From: Ctena decussata
Taxonomy: Eukaryota > Mollusca > Bivalvia > Lucinida > Lucinidae
Direction: 5' to 3'
DNA: 64,000 bases
NCBI GenBank assembly: GCA_963989385.1
Contig: OZ022500.1
Span: 77,000,289-77,064,288, forward strand
Part shown: in pieces, positions 1 through 12,107 of the stretch
Numbering within the stretch: the first letter of the stretch is position 1
Layout: each line of letters starts with the position of its first letter
Program-made: the position numbers and the translations under genes
Notes under the pieces: model-generated
Databases searched by the model: none
The model's input: only the letters and a program-made list of their open reading frames with translations
Told to the model about the DNA's origin: nothing

Positions 1-896
1 TACGGAATTTTGGGACCGAATCACTCACACTAGAAATGGACCATGGTCCATTTGGCACAGAACATGTTAAGCAGAATTCAAGCAAAGGACAAGATTCACG
101 AAGGGTCAAAATCGGTCCTGTCTCAGAAATTGATGAAATTTCACCATATGATATATGTATATTTCCTATGACTGAAAATGGATTTTTTAAAAGTCTGACG
201 TCTTATTTACCCATTTGTGACGTCATTTACATACCCTACACCACGCGACGTATTGAATGATTTTATGACGTTAACGACGTTATAAGTGTTGTGTTGCACT
301 TTTCCACTTGCTCTGTGCTGCCGCTCATTAACGAGGTAAATTAGGTGTTGCTATTCTTTCTGCGGGAGCTCTCACGTATATTTAACACCCGCGTTTGTCC
401 TGCGCGATGGTATCTATTGTAATATTGATGGTAGCAGAGCTTGAAAAGTCTGTGAGCTTCGGTTTTTGCTATACTATCATAATAAAGCACTATTAATTCT
501 GAGTCTCATGCAATTTTTGTTTAGCATTTTATCTGCAAAACAAAATGGTGTTAGTATGTTTTATTTTGCGGACAAAATGCGGAGCGAAAACTACGAGCAA
601 AACTGTTGTTTTTATTCATGACAATTTATTTATGTTTGTTTGCTTTGGAGTTGATGGGAAATAAAACGGCGATGATATTCTTTCCAATGGCGTTATTACA
701 AACCTTTTTAACTTTCATGGCAAGAATGTAACGAAACGAAAAATGACCAGGTCGTTTGGTAACTATGACATTTTCGTTTCGTAACGGCTCGTTTTCGTGT
801 ATTAACAGCCTTTGTATATACATAGTTAATCAGGGGTGTATCAGTCAAAATTCGGCACTAACCGAGGTGGCCGTTCAATGGTGCTGGGTAGCTGGG
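1..896. other. Left-edge non-coding stretch; possible LTR-like promoter
   Basis: I see no convincing gene. The 74-codon frame at 36-260 has no recognisable domain and no splice context. Around 287-541 there is an LTR-like order: a TG-rich start, a TATA-like run near 378-385, an AATAAA at about 480, and a CA end. It is followed at about 545 by TGGTGTTAGTAT, which resembles the sequence right after the 185-bp LTR at 38205-38389. A matching second LTR is not visible, so a solo or chance LTR is only a possibility. Confidence 0.25.
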
Positions 897-1565
897 TAGC
901 TTTGAGTTTATTGACTTAATCTATACATGTGAAATTGAAATTAAAGATACCACAAAGTCCAATTCATCTGCCTCATACTAAGGTTGTTATCTCTATATTG
1001 ACAACGAAAAGCTTGTTACTAGCATTATGGCAAGAGGGACGAGTTCACTGTTTACATAGATACATGTAACTTTCCATTTTGAGTAGTAATATCCCTTTGG
1101 CACCTGCATACGGAGTTCATGTCTCTCAGTTACTCCGCTATGCTAGTTTCAAATATCAAGACTTTGTTGAAAGAGGGAAGCTACTCACCCGTAAACTGTA
1201 GACACAGGGTTATCATAAAGTAAAGCTTGTGTCGACAGTTAAAAGTTTTGTGAGAGACACCATGACCTCGTTTATCCCTACAAAGTTGTCATTTCTAAAC
1301 TAATTTCCGATTTGATGGCCTCGCCCGAAGCTTAGTTAGCCTTTCAAATACCACACTTTCATTTTCACTGATTTTTTCCATTGATACATTGATATGGCGG
1401 TTTTTTTTTATAATAGGAATGTGATGCTTACTACTCACGAGCACCTGGGTACACCTCTATTATGGGGTCCATGTCCGTGTATCTAGAATATTCCGGAATA
1501 GTCAATGTTTAATTGATTTACGAGTTCGGACTTAGGATTTGGGTACTTTGACTACTTTCATTTGA
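897..1565 (+). mobile_element. Degenerate RT-element fragment (family B), 3' part
   Basis: The plus strand carries a decayed C-terminal piece of the same reverse-transcriptase element found on the minus strand at 19590-20690. Shared words include the coding stretch for EFIDLIYTCE..EIKDTT near 905-950 and the PAYGV motif near 1100-1115. Several stops and frameshifts break it. After the coding remnant come non-coding words (CATATCTATG-like, GAATATTCCGGAAT) also present beside the copies near 19.6 and 24.1 kb, so this is the element's 3' tail. No function is expected. Confidence 0.65.
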
Positions 1566-1574
1566 AACAGACTC

Positions 1575-1730
1575 CAGCATAGTGAAGTGAGACACATGAA
1601 CTCCGTATGCAGGTGCCGAAGGACAATTGCTACAGAAATTGAAGAATAACTATAAAAACCTAGGTATAAGGCAGATAAACTGGATCCTGCAGTATCCTTA
1701 ATTTCAAGTTCACGGAGAAATTGAAATGTG
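1575..1730 (-). mobile_element. Short RT-element fragment (family B), inverted
   Basis: The words ACTCCGTATGCAGGTGCCGA (from 1601) and the downstream piece encoding an ELEIKD-like stretch match the minus-strand copies at 20030-20220 and 25180-25370. It lies in opposite orientation to the fragment ending at 1565, giving a tail-to-tail pair only about 10 bases apart. Confidence 0.6.
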
Positions 1731-2059
1731 AAAAAGAAAGAATAAAGAAAAGAAAGACAATTTCAAACAAGAATGAAAAAATCAAAATGCATTAAAAGAC
1801 CACTTCAAAGTCTTTATCCTTTGACTCTACAAAGGTGTTCGGCGTTACCAAACACAGCAGACTCGTTCCTCCATCTCAAGAAAAAGACGCTGACAATTAC
1901 TTTCTTCACTTTGAGAATGTAGCTGAAGATGACCAAAAGAGCATTGGACCTTGTTGGTGGTAATTGTTCTGGTTGGGTTGAACAACTAAGTACCTGATTG
2001 ACAAAAGCAGAATAAATGGCGAGGGTTGGTCGACCACAATGTAAAACGATATAGGATGA

Positions 2060-2570
2060 TAAAGAATTAATACAATCAAATCACACGTTCCGCTCTCAAA
2101 CCTTAAGGAAACGAAGCGCACACAAAAACAAAACAATAAATGAATATAAAAATAATTACAAACGTGCACGAAAGGAACACACGGTAAACTGAATGAACAG
2201 CTTTTTCCCAAACAGGAGACTCATACGGTGTCATGCAACACCACTGTAATACCGGAGGAAAAAAATCACGCGAATAACCAAACAACAGACAAGGCAAACT
2301 CCGGCCCCAACCAACCATACTATTAAAGTTTTTTGTTGTTGTGCAGTTAAAGAGGGAAGCAAAGTTATTTACCTTGATTGTGTTAAGCACTTAACATGCA
2401 GACTGCAGCATTACATTTTTGTTATATCAAATACATTTTAGCATATGATATTTTCCTGAACTGATCAGAAAAATCAGACCTACTAACTTTTTTATTTATT
2501 TTTTAGACTTAGCCTTTTCAAAGAGCCGATATCTACTTTATTACTTCATCTTTCCTTGAAGATGCCAGTA
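2060..2570 (-). mobile_element. 3' fragment of RT element (family A)
   Basis: The minus strand encodes VNNFASLFNCT near 2340-2375, matching VDNFAALFNCT at the end of the RT frame at 8232-8813. Non-coding words also recur: an AAGCACTTAACATGCAGACT-type block, a GATCAGAAAAATCAGACCTA-type block, and the CCGG(C/T)CCCAACCAAC block near 2300, which also occurs near 8205. This is a truncated 3' end of the same family as 7600-9418. Confidence 0.6.
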
Positions 2571-3639
2571 TTTATACCGTCTTATAATTTTAATCCTACA
2601 GTTTTACAAAACATTAGAAAACTGAACTGAATTCAAAATTATTATGTGCATTTAACCACGAAAAGAACATGTGTGTCAATACCATTTTCAGAATAATGCA
2701 TTCGGATTTCGTACGCAAGATCTATCAGTGGCTCATGTTTAGTATCACTAGGCCTTATGGTTTCTAAGAACTCAATGAATTTTAAACTTTATGCCAAAAA
2801 ATACTGAAAATTGAGTATGTGTTTACAGGTGCAATTTATGCAGTAATGCTCTTTCTTGAAAACGAAAAAAATGAATCCCAAACACCTTTTCAAGCACTCT
2901 TCTTTCCATTTCAGCAGAAAATTTACAGATTTGTTTAGCTCTGAATCATTTAAATGATAGTCAAAATGGATAAGTGGACCATACAGAATTACCCCACCCA
3001 CATAAAATGGTTATTCCGTGGAATATAGCTCTTAACGTGCAAACACAGGTACAGATAAACCGGACATATAGACTGTCCATCAGCAAAATATTATAAAATG
3101 TGGTTGTGGGCAGAAATAGGCCCTTAGAGACCCACCCCGCCCCGCCCACCTTTTTGAAATTTTGTTCATAGCGTACACGTCTTATCTTTTTTCTTCAACA
3201 AAACAATTTGTTTAAAAAAAGACACCGGGTTCAGTTAAGTTATTATATCACATAATATCGAAAGAAAAATTGAAATAGATCAGACCGATACAGTGTTTAT
3301 TAAATAATTATCGCATTGACACGCGTAGCTTGCCGGCAAGCTTCAATTCGTTAAAAAGTTTTTAACTGTGAAGTTTCGTTAGTTTGGTGTAAATTTTGAT
3401 TTTTATTAAATCAGCATTTTGTGTAAACATCGATTAAAACAGCCAGGTGAATTTTGAAAAGGGGGCATAAGTCAAGGCCATCGACGAGCTATAGCAATGG
3501 GTTGAGGACAAAATCTCCGAAGTTATACATAGGAAAATTCAAGTCTCCGACGCACGAAACCCCGGAGGGGACATTTCCTTTATCAGAATTTATCACAATT
3601 GAAGCTGAAACAAGAAAATAAGAACGAGAATCAAAACTA
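2571..3639. other. Unannotated stretch
   Basis: AT-rich sequence without recognisable genes. Minus-strand frames at 2789-3001 and 2961-3149 have no domain similarity that I can see and low-complexity composition. A short GC-rich patch (CCCCGCCCCGCCC) sits near 3134. Confidence 0.4.
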
Positions 3640-4085
3640 CACATTTCTAATTAAATGACTTATTATATCTATTTAACGACATATTGTGTTGTTTAAAAGA
3701 TATAAAATTGAATGGGAATTAAAACAAGAAAACCAGAAAGGAAATGAAATCAAGGAAACTACCTACTATATTGTTGAAACGACAAAAATGCCGTTAAAGT
3801 CGTTCAAACGAGAAATTTGTTGTTTTGATTTCCGTTTTATTTTCTTGTTTCAGTTTCCATTCTAAAATATGTCGTTTAAACGATAAAATAAGTCGTTTGA
3901 ACGATATAGTTTTTTTTTTTGTTTTTTTTTTCTTAGTTTCTCGGTTCAATTTCTATTCTAAAATACATGTTTGTCGTCTAAACGATATTATAAAGTCGTT
4001 TGATCGAGATATTTATAGTTTGAATCCCGCTCTAATTTTCTCGTTTCAATTTCTATTCTGAAATCTGTCGTTCAAACGACATATT
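3640..4085. repeat. Tandem repeat with GTCGTTTAAACGA palindromes
   Basis: Roughly 100-110-base units each contain a GTCGTTTAAACGA-type palindrome followed by a stretch resembling TTTTGATTTCCGTTCTAATT and CTCGTTTCAATTTCTATTCT. At least three degenerate units are visible (about 3780-3890, 3890-3985, 3985-4080), with related sequence upstream. The same unit recurs at 5620-5880. The 78-codon frame at 3825-4061 is a by-product of the repeat. Confidence 0.65.
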
Positions 4086-4800
4086 GTCTGCGCAAATTGA
4101 CCTGTCTTTCTGACCTTTATGCATGGATATGCAAAATAGCACAACTCATTGTGAAATAAGAGACAAAGCTTTTTAGAAGAGCCACACCTACACGTATTTA
4201 CGCAATTAAATGTCTACTATATTCTGAAGCCGGATTTTCGTAGAAGGTGTTTTAGGCGGCTTCATTGTCTAAACTCCTTATCCGCGATCACATTTGCCAC
4301 ACATACCCTTAGGTGTATACCTATTTAGATTTTTTCATATTTCTTCGCATGTTTTATAAATGTCACTTGCTACACGTAATGCAAATGCCAAGGAGTTTCG
4401 GCGCGTAACAACGGAGAAGGGATAATTGCCTAAATTTTAACACTCAAATTATCATTTTTATGAATGTTTGATTTCAGAGCTTGTTAAGTCGATTATGTAA
4501 GTTTTGAACAGAGAGAGAGAGAGCATGTATTCGTTGAATGAAAACGTTGCAAACACGAGCATCATGCAGTAGGTTGAGAAAATATGCTGTAATTCAGAAG
4601 CAGAATAAGTTAAGATGCTCATTTCTTCAACCATGACTTTGTTAACCGTATCACGTATCATAACGACGTTGAAATAGTATCCAAATACTCGAAGGGATTT
4701 AATACAATATCCATGTACCTGTGTACGTATCTTCTGTTACATTGTATTGAATTTCTCACTTTGCGTGACCTGCTATAACGATGTAAAATAAAACTTGCCC

Positions 4801-4857
4801 CCAGCACACACACACACACACATCCACACACACACACACATACACACACACACACAA
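4801..4857. repeat. (CA)n microsatellite
   Basis: Interrupted CA dinucleotide run directly before the tRNA-derived SINE that starts at about 4858. The cysteine/valine-rich frame on the opposite strand is produced by this run. Confidence 0.95.
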
Positions 4858-5075
4858 GAACCCCGGTAGCTCTGTAGGTTAAGCACTGGTCTGCTAATCT
4901 AGCGGTCCCTGGTTTGAGCCGCGCTTGAAACGGGAATCGAAATCGGGTTTTTTTCTATGCACACAACCTTTCATTATCACCCACCCGTCGTCCTGATATG
5001 ACTTGATTACTGTTAAAAAGTACGTAAAACTGCAAGTCATCCATCCGTTCATCTCCCTCACCCCGCCAACACTCT
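4858..5075 (+). mobile_element. tRNA-derived SINE (family T1)
   Basis: The head looks like a tRNA: an A-box-like TAGCTCTGTAGG near 4866 and a B-box-like GGTTTGAGCC near 4911, without a cloverleaf good enough for a functional tRNA. The body carries the CGTCGTCCTGATATGACT block (about 4986-5003). In complement this block is shared with copies at 10775-10980, 14205-14360, 31368-31570 and 54055-54245, and it also appears at 6838-7090. Non-autonomous; it would rely on a LINE's machinery. Confidence 0.7.
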
Positions 5076-5619
5076 AAACCCTCTTTCCCTCTTTGAGGCG
5101 TATTTTTTTCCAGTTGATTCTGTTTGCGACTAAAACGAATTATGTTTTCTGGAATACATAGCATCATCGGCCTCGAATAAAAAGTCCTATTGAGGAATGA
5201 TAAACTTTATTTACATCAAGCCCATGCAATTGTGCCCAAAGTTGACATACGTCTATAGGTTTACGCAGGTGGAAATGCTCGTATAACATGATAAGATTGC
5301 TTCTGAGTAAGGCCATGATAAAGATTCTGTTTGCTGCATTCCATCCTAGCCAATATTTGGCCTTTGGGCCTTTTCTTTCAGGATTTTTTGTGGGTTTTTT
5401 TCTTAATAGTATTCTAATCATAATACTTTGGTTACCATGTTACGGCTGCTGAATAGAGTTAAGACGGTCAATGTAAGATGGCAAACAGTGTTGACCCTGA
5501 CCAGACTGCTCTTTGATTCGGATCTGCACTATTTGCAAATGCATTTTACTGAACCTACTAATATACATGTATTTAAATTAGGGGTCAAAGAGACAGGTCA
5601 ATGTGCGCCAATGTGTATA

Positions 5620-5880
5620 ATAAGCCATTTGAACGAGTTATTTGTTGTTTGAATTCCGCTCCAATTCTCATGTTTTATTTTCTTTTCTGAAATATGTCGT
5701 TCAAACGACATAATAAGCCGTTCAAACGAATCATTTGTTGTTTTGATTTCCGCTCTAATTCTAATTTCTATTCTGAATGATGTCGTTTAAACCATATAGT
5801 AAGTAGTTTAAACTAGTTATTTATTATTTTGATTTCCGTTCTAATTTTCTCGTTTCAATTTCTTTTCTGATAAATATCGA
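5620..5880. repeat. Second block of the GTCGTT palindrome repeat
   Basis: Two to three further copies of the unit described at 3640-4085, including TATGTCGTTCAAACGACATA at about 5693-5712. The two blocks are separated by the SINE and about 500 bases of unrelated sequence. Confidence 0.65.
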
Positions 5881-6076
5881 AAAGGAAAAGTAGTCCGGTA
5901 CCTAGCATAATTATTGAGATTTGCGAGAGCAGTAGCACTTGACTGAAGGATATTATGATGAACACCATATGGTAATTTCATGGTTAGGGGTAGGAAATGG
6001 AAACATTTTAGCTAAGACCTGTGAACGCTATGTAAAAAAACTTTACGAGTAAGGAAAACTATACGGTCTATTTCAG

Positions 6077-6612
6077 ATGCAATGAAATATGCTCAGCAGG
6101 CTGCGTCGATAATGAATCACCTCGTTGTTATCAAAATGGGACTTGTAAAGAAGGTTGTGTAACAAACTTTTGGGGACCGACATGTGTAGACTGTAATGAG
6201 AACTGTGTGGGAGATAAAACTACCGGCGAATATATATGCAGGGAGAGCGATGGATTCTGTCTACAAGGTTGTAAAGCAGGTAAATACGGATTAACGTGTT
6301 CAGATGACTGTCTAGAAAACTGCAAAAACAACGTGTGTCATCATGAAAGTGGACAGTGCGTCGAAAAATGCAGTAAAGGGTTTTACGGAGAGGATTGCAG
6401 GAAAAGATGTAGTCCGAATTGCTTGGATCAAGGTGACGTCTGCTTTCATGAGAACGGAACATGTATTGCTGAGAAATGTGCAGTATCGTGGTTTGGTCCT
6501 CGCTGTGAACAGAAATGCCCTGTTAACTGTATGAATAACATTTGCGACAGAAACACTGGGTTCTGCTCAGACGGTTGTGCTATCAGATATTTTGGAAATA
6601 CATGTGAGGCTG
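6077..6612 (+). CDS. MEGF/Draper-like receptor, exon with five EGF-like repeats
   Basis: First exon of gene 1 found here; earlier exons (signal peptide, N-terminus) were not found. It is bounded by TTTCAG at 6071-6076 and GTAAGT at 6613. The frame starts at 6078 after one base of a split codon and leaves one base (phase 1). Five consecutive repeats of about 35-45 residues follow the pattern C-x-x-x-C ... G-x-C-x-x-x-C ... (Y/F)-G-x-x-C, for instance GKYGLTC, GFYGEDC, WFGPRC and YFGNTC. This is the atypical EGF/laminin-type module of MEGF10/11, Draper and SREC scavenger receptors, which bind apoptotic cells or modified ligands at the cell surface. Calling it phagocytic is inference; the EGF assignment is read directly. 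Antisense frames at 6131-6462 are shadows. Confidence 0.85.
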
Positions 6613-6837
6613 GTAAGTCAGTTTAATCAGAAAATTATCAAAGATATATAAAAGCTATAGGGGCGAGTGTCATAAAACAGTACTATGCATTTTAGTTAAT
6701 TGTCTTGTGGTAAACACGTGCCTTCCCTTTTTTAAAGGAGGCGTCTTTTTTTCTTATTAAAACATCTTTGCCTGTTCACGTAATCAGGCAGGCTATGAAA
6801 AACTTTTGATATCACAACGGTTTTACAAAAGGGAGCA

Positions 6838-7090
6838 GGAGCCTCGGTAGTCCAAACGGATAAAGACTGGCTTTTTGCGCCGAGGTAACGGGTTCCAGTC
6901 TCGCTCGTGGCAAAAGTCTTCACACTATAATTGGGTCCCACTGCACCCAGCATGCTGGTGGTGAACTTCTTCACACCACAGCGTAAGCGGGGTTCTATTT
7001 TATACAGCCTTTTACTATCATCCTACCATCCTCTCGATATGACTGAAATTACCTTGAAAGATACGTATAACCAATATTAAGGACTAGCTG
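6838..7090 (+). mobile_element. tRNA-derived SINE (family T1)
   Basis: The head begins GCCTCGGTAGTCCAAACGG with a B-box-like GGGTTCCAGTCTCG near 6889-6902. The body includes ATCCTCTCGATATGACTGAA near 7027-7046, equivalent to the block in the 4858 copy. It lies in the first intron of gene 1. Confidence 0.6.
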
Positions 7091-7599
7091 TCGGCCATTT
7101 CTAAGCTAGTATGTACAAAGTAGTTGGGCTATGGCGATATTAGTTATGCACTAACTACTGACGATATAAATGATGAATGATGCCAAGACCAATATAAAGG
7201 CTTGAATGTTAATTACAATGAATTTGGAAAATATGTTTTTATTACATTTTTATGATACCTTTTAGTAAGTCCAAACCGCGAACCAAAAAACTCAAATATT
7301 AACTATCTATTGCGAAAAAGTAGTAAGTCCCTGACAAAGCTATATATTCCTATTAGTGAAACCTACAATGGATATTTTAATAAACGTTTTCTTTAAAGAA
7401 CAATTCACAGTCAAAGAGACACACCCATTTTTTCTTCAATAAATCATAACTATCTAATGAAACATGAGTTTTCACAAAAGTAGTACCTACTATACATATG
7501 TTTTTCAGTATGGTGGCGCAAAATGACCGGATTATACATGAATAAATTTGCTATTATTTAACTGATCACCTGAGTTTCAAATAAATTACTGTCTGCTTC

Positions 7600-9418
7600 T
7601 TGCATGTACTTGAATTAAAAGTAAAAAGTATGCAAAGACCAGGAACTGAAACAATCAAAATCCAAATCCAGCCCTCAAACCATAGATGGAAACAACTAAG
7701 TTTATAAATAATCAAGATACAGAGAACATATGGCCAAACGAGTGAGCAGCTTGTTCCCAAAAGGTGGCCACTCAGCAACCCAAACCGAACAAAAAATAAT
7801 AAGAACATACATAAGGTAAAACATCACAGAAACTCTGACACCAAAAACAGGCAACAGAGAACCACAACAGAACTACCGCCTTGGAACGGTCAGTAATGAA
7901 TTACTGGGGGGCTTAAATCGATTTTACAGGCCCAACCTCACCCTCAGTTTCTGAAGTGGTACAAAACATTTAGTTGGTTGTTCGGTTCGCATGATAACCC
8001 TCTAACTCGTCAATGAATCATCACGGCAAACACATAAATCAAATTTCAACACCATGAAGAAGCAAAGACGAGGACTCAACAGATACAACGGGCCGTCTGA
8101 CAGGTGGAGATCCCTGTCCTGCCAAACAACCCCACTGGAAATCTGAAGCAAAAGAAGGTCACCAGTTGAGCCCCGGAGGACCAAGCAACAGACAAAAAGG
8201 CTCCGGTCCCAACCAACTAAAATATATAGCTTTAGGTCGGGGCCATCATAGAGTCTGACGACCGATCCCCCGGTGTGCAATTAAAGAGTGCAGCAAAGTT
8301 ATCAACCGTGATTGGGTTAATCACTAAGCATGCAGACTGTCGCATAACATTTAAATTATAGCCAATACGTTTGTGACGTATTATTATTTTTCGGAATTGA
8401 TCAGAAACATCAGTCCTACCCTTAATCTTTTTGAATTTGTATACTAAGTCACCATAAAATTCTGGTTCCGATAGGCCTTGGTGTAAAAGAAATTTTAATC
8501 CGACATAAAATTTTGAAACCAATTCATGGTGTCTGCGATAGAATTTAGAAAAAGCCTTTCTAAGCTTATGATACCGATAGCCCTGTTGAAGAAGTTTAGC
8601 AGTTAAACATTTATTACGAGCATTAAAGTCATCTACATGACTACACACTCTAGCAAATCTTATAAGTTGAGAAATATACACTCCATAAGAGGGACGACGT
8701 GGAACGTCACCATCCAAACATGGAAAATTAACTATATCAAAGTCAAAGTCATCACGTTTATCATAAATTTTAGAAGATACAAAACCGTTAGAAATAGATA
8801 GATGTAAATCCAAAAAGGGGGCCTCGGTATCTGAAGTATTAGCTTATTCAATTTAAGTTCAGGTGGGTAAATTTGGTTAACCATGCTTTCAAAATAAGGA
8901 TTATCAATATTCAGAAGATCGTCTAAATATCTAGAGGTTGAGTTAAATGCCTCAATGATATCAGCTTGATTATCAACAGAAAGAGAAGTCATGAAATCTC
9001 TTTCATAACAAAATAAAAACAAATCGGCCACAAGAGGAGCACAATTTGTACCCATCGGAATACCAACAATTTGTCTGTATAACTTATTACCAAATCTGAT
9101 GTAAATATTATCTAAGAGATATGATAAGGCGTCACATACATTCTGACATGACCAAAGACTATATCCTCTATATATTTTACGGTCAGTAGAAGTGAAAAAC
9201 GCTTTCTTATCGTTACAGGCAATATAAAGGGTATCTTCATTTTTGGAGAACTTTTTGAAGGCCCTCTCAATCAAATCAACAAGTTTTTCCTTTATTAAAT
9301 TATGGGGTAATGTGGTATAAAGAGTAGAAAAATCATAAGTGGACAAACTAGTCGCACGGAACCCTCTTGACTTCAGTTTACTAAGTACCTCACCAGAATT
9401 TTTTATAGACCAAAACAT
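7600..9418 (-). mobile_element. Retroelement with Penelope-like/unclassified RT (family A), frameshifted
   Basis: Minus-strand coding runs from an ATG at 9416-9418 towards 8232. It shows reverse-transcriptase motifs: YDFSTLYTTLPH (residues about 27-38), GIPMGTNCAPLVADLF, and the catalytic-type RYLDD. The C-terminal part (from 8813) carries YDKRDDFDF, a PSYGVYISQLIRFAR block and a basic KLxxQGY...KFYxRH region. Near 8855 the frame shifts by one base, consistent with a single-base deletion. A stop lies just upstream of 9418, so the element is 5'-truncated or short. The region 7600-8230 shares words with the tails near 2060-2330 and 27190-27320. The RT is clear; the class is uncertain. Penelope-like is my best guess, and no GIY-YIG nuclease is visible. 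Confidence 0.7.
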
Positions 9419-10200
9419 ATTTTTCCCTAATACTGAATATGTTTACAGAATAGACATTCAATCATGGACCGTGGCAACTGGTTCAGGTACTTGCTTTCGG
9501 CAAATTCACTCAAAATGATAATACAGGAGTTGAGTGTCTTAGTGTGGCAATGCTAAGTATGAATGAAGTTCATGAAATCTGATCTGGATCTACAGTGTCT
9601 GCTTGCACAATTCTGTATCAGTATTCTCAATAACTATAGATATAATACTGTAACTTTCCATTAGCATCACGACCCCTCACTCTACCATCAACGGGGCATA
9701 ACCGTGGCACATCACATAAAAATGTAAATTACTCACTCAGGTTGTCATTCATATAAATACATAAATGGCAGAATTAGAAGCAAACTATTTTGGCTGCGAA
9801 TGACCTGAAGAAAATCAGAAGCATTATAGTACCTTTTTCGTTGCCGTCAGGCAATGTCTAACCTCAGTATTGACCCACATTTTACGCCATTCCATTGGCC
9901 AGTATAATAACCAGATCGGCCCGTCGTTAATCGTATTGGAATTGACACATAGCTTTTTCCGAAGGTTAACAGAAAATGAAAGACGGAGGACTGACTATTT
10001 GGTCTTTTAAAAACATCGCTCATTTGTGGGTAATCAAGTAATCAAAACATAACTTGTTTGTTTTTGTTGGGGCTTACGGCCCAGTTAACAATGGGAAAAT
10101 GTCGAGCAGGTAAGTAACCTAACCGCACTGTTTCTGTGCAAGACTCACGGAGGCAGTCTACCAGTACTGAGTATTGAGGCCTGAATCAACATCGATTCTA
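9419..10200. other. Intron stretch without recognised features
   Basis: Part of the 15-kb intron between exons 6077-6612 and 21608-21779. I see no coding signal; only scattered short repeats. Confidence 0.4.
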
Positions 10201-10431
10201 ATGCACGTACGTATGTTACGCGACGTCTGATTGGATAACTTCAAAAATGTGCGACAGTATACTCTGCGATATACTGTCGGAAACCCGTCATTACATAACG
10301 TCGCTTCTCATTGGTTGACGTCTGGTTTTACGTCGCTGAAAGCGTTTGCTGTGGGTGCAAAGTAGCACATTCTTAACAGTGAATATGCGTAAAAGAGCAT
10401 AAGAATGGGGATAGCTGTATTGTAAATTGTC

Positions 10432-10562
10432 ATTTGGGGAGGTAAATCGTCGGTTTTATGGTCGCAAATTGCGTTTTAACGGCTCCGCTGGCGTGCATGT
10501 CGCCGTAAAACGAAATTTCCGACCATAAAACCGACGATTTATACCTCCCCAAATGACAATTT
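10432..10562. mobile_element. Foldback MITE (hairpin)
   Basis: A near-perfect inverted repeat: TGTCATTTGGGGAGGTA near 10429 is the complement of TACCTCCCCAAATGACA near 10543, and TCGTCGGTTTTATGGTCG is answered by CGACCATAAAACCGACGA. The loop is short and GC-rich. No coding capacity. Confidence 0.75.
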
Positions 10563-10774
10563 TGAGTACGGTTATCCCCTAAATCAACACCGATTCAACG
10601 TCATGACGTGGATCAACGTTGATTCAACGTCTATTACAACTAGTTACTACATATCACAGCATTCCCTTCGGATGTGAAAGAAAATTAGGATTTAGCCATC
10701 CTATCCATATTTTCACTTATATCTGTTATGTTTTCCTCTAGCTCTTAGGGATTTTTGGAGATTGCATTTCATGA

Positions 10775-10980
10775 TAGATGTATGACTGCGATTTTACGTC
10801 CTTTCCAGCATTATTTCAGTCATGTCTGGACGAATGGAGGGTGATAAAGAAAGGTAGTGTTCAGTGGAACGCTGTATACATTTGGGAAGATTTCAGCCTC
10901 GGGCGGAGCTCTGACCCGGTGCCGTTAGATCAGTAGGCCATCGCTGAACATACAGCTGCCGGTGCTCCGACTGAATCTCA
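10775..10980 (-). mobile_element. tRNA-derived SINE (family T1), reverse
   Basis: The body complement appears as TTTCAGTCATGTCTGGACGA near 10814, with a GGAGGGTGATAAAGAAAGG block. A degenerate tRNA-like head follows (reverse B-box-like GGAGCTCTGACCCGG near 10905). It matches 31368-31570 and 54055-54245. Confidence 0.6.
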
Positions 10981-11198
10981 AATTGCACTTGTTGACCACC
11001 TGTTATTTTCTTTCTTTCTTTTTTTTTTAAGAGAAGTAAAAATCCCAATAAATTGTACAAATAACAAACATCTTTTTTTCAGAGGAAATGAAATCAAGAA
11101 CTTTCCTAATTCTTATCACTGACATTCTATGCAAAATATTTAAAAAAAAGGGATATCGAAATATAGACTACCACATGGATGATTTTTTCCACCATATA

Positions 11199-12107
11199 CG
11201 AGGGGCGTTCGAAAAGTTTTGCAAATGGCCTCATGACTTTGGTTAGGAGCATGCTGGGTACAACTGCTATGCATGTACTGAAAGCACTGCATTTTGTCTT
11301 TACAATGATACCAAACACTATACAAAGACACTTTTTTTATTGAGTTACAACGCATTTTAATAGGTCCCAGTCATACCACTGGGCTAATTTTATCTATAAA
11401 ATCTTTGCAGTGTTAGGCATTCAAGTCAAATATCTTTGTAAATACCAAATTAATCTTTGTCATTTCTTGTCCATCGTTGCCTATAATATCCATACAAAAG
11501 TTAGAAGTGCGACAACTGTTATCGATTTATTCCTTGCAAAGCAATGCGCAGTTCTTATGACGTTATTGAATTTTACGTTAACGTCATTTTTGAAAGCTTG
11601 CAGAGGCTTCATTTTTGGCATTAATTTGAATTTGTTGACAGGTTTTCGTTGACCCATGTAAATGCTCTTGCCGACAATATTTTGAATACTAATACACTTG
11701 TTTTCATTACAAAATCATCAAATTTAAGTAGAAATGGAGAAATTGCTACAGCATAAAGTACGGATAATCCATATTCCCGGCCCTGTACGGAAGCCAGATT
11801 AAAACTTATTTCCGCGATATTTACAGAACAACATTGTCTGGGCATTGTCTTTAACTAACAAAGATAAAAAGATATCAAAGACTGCTGATATATAAATTAC
11901 GGCCTACTAAAGTAAAATTCTGCAGTGTCTTTAGGGTATACCTCTTTCAAAGAAGTTAAAAATGCGTCCTTTTTTTAAAAAATGCACCTTGTTTGCAGAA
12001 TTCTCTTCGCATGATATAGCTTTAAGTGTTTTTGAAATCAGAAGTTCTGTCTGTATTGTGATTACCGAGAAATTACGTCATTTGCAAAACTTTCCGAACG
12101 CCCCTCG
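11199..12107. mobile_element. Mariner-like non-autonomous TIR element (909 bp)
   Basis: The left end CGAGGGGCGTTCGAAAAG and the complement of the right end CGAGGGGCGTTCGGAAAG form TIRs of about 29 bp with one visible mismatch, continuing TTTTGCAAATG. Both ends are flanked by TA (11197-11198 and 12108-12109), the target duplication of Tc1/mariner elements. No frame of transposase length exists inside (longest 60-80 codons), so it is non-autonomous or gutted. Confidence 0.75.

Noticed and set aside
4858..4935. tRNA-gene-like sequence with A and B boxes
   Set aside because: No complete cloverleaf, and the same head with the same body recurs in other places, so it is a SINE.
6131..6462. Minus-strand frames opposite the EGF exon
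   Set aside because: Antisense of Cys-codon-rich sequence; the plus strand has the EGF pattern and splice sites.
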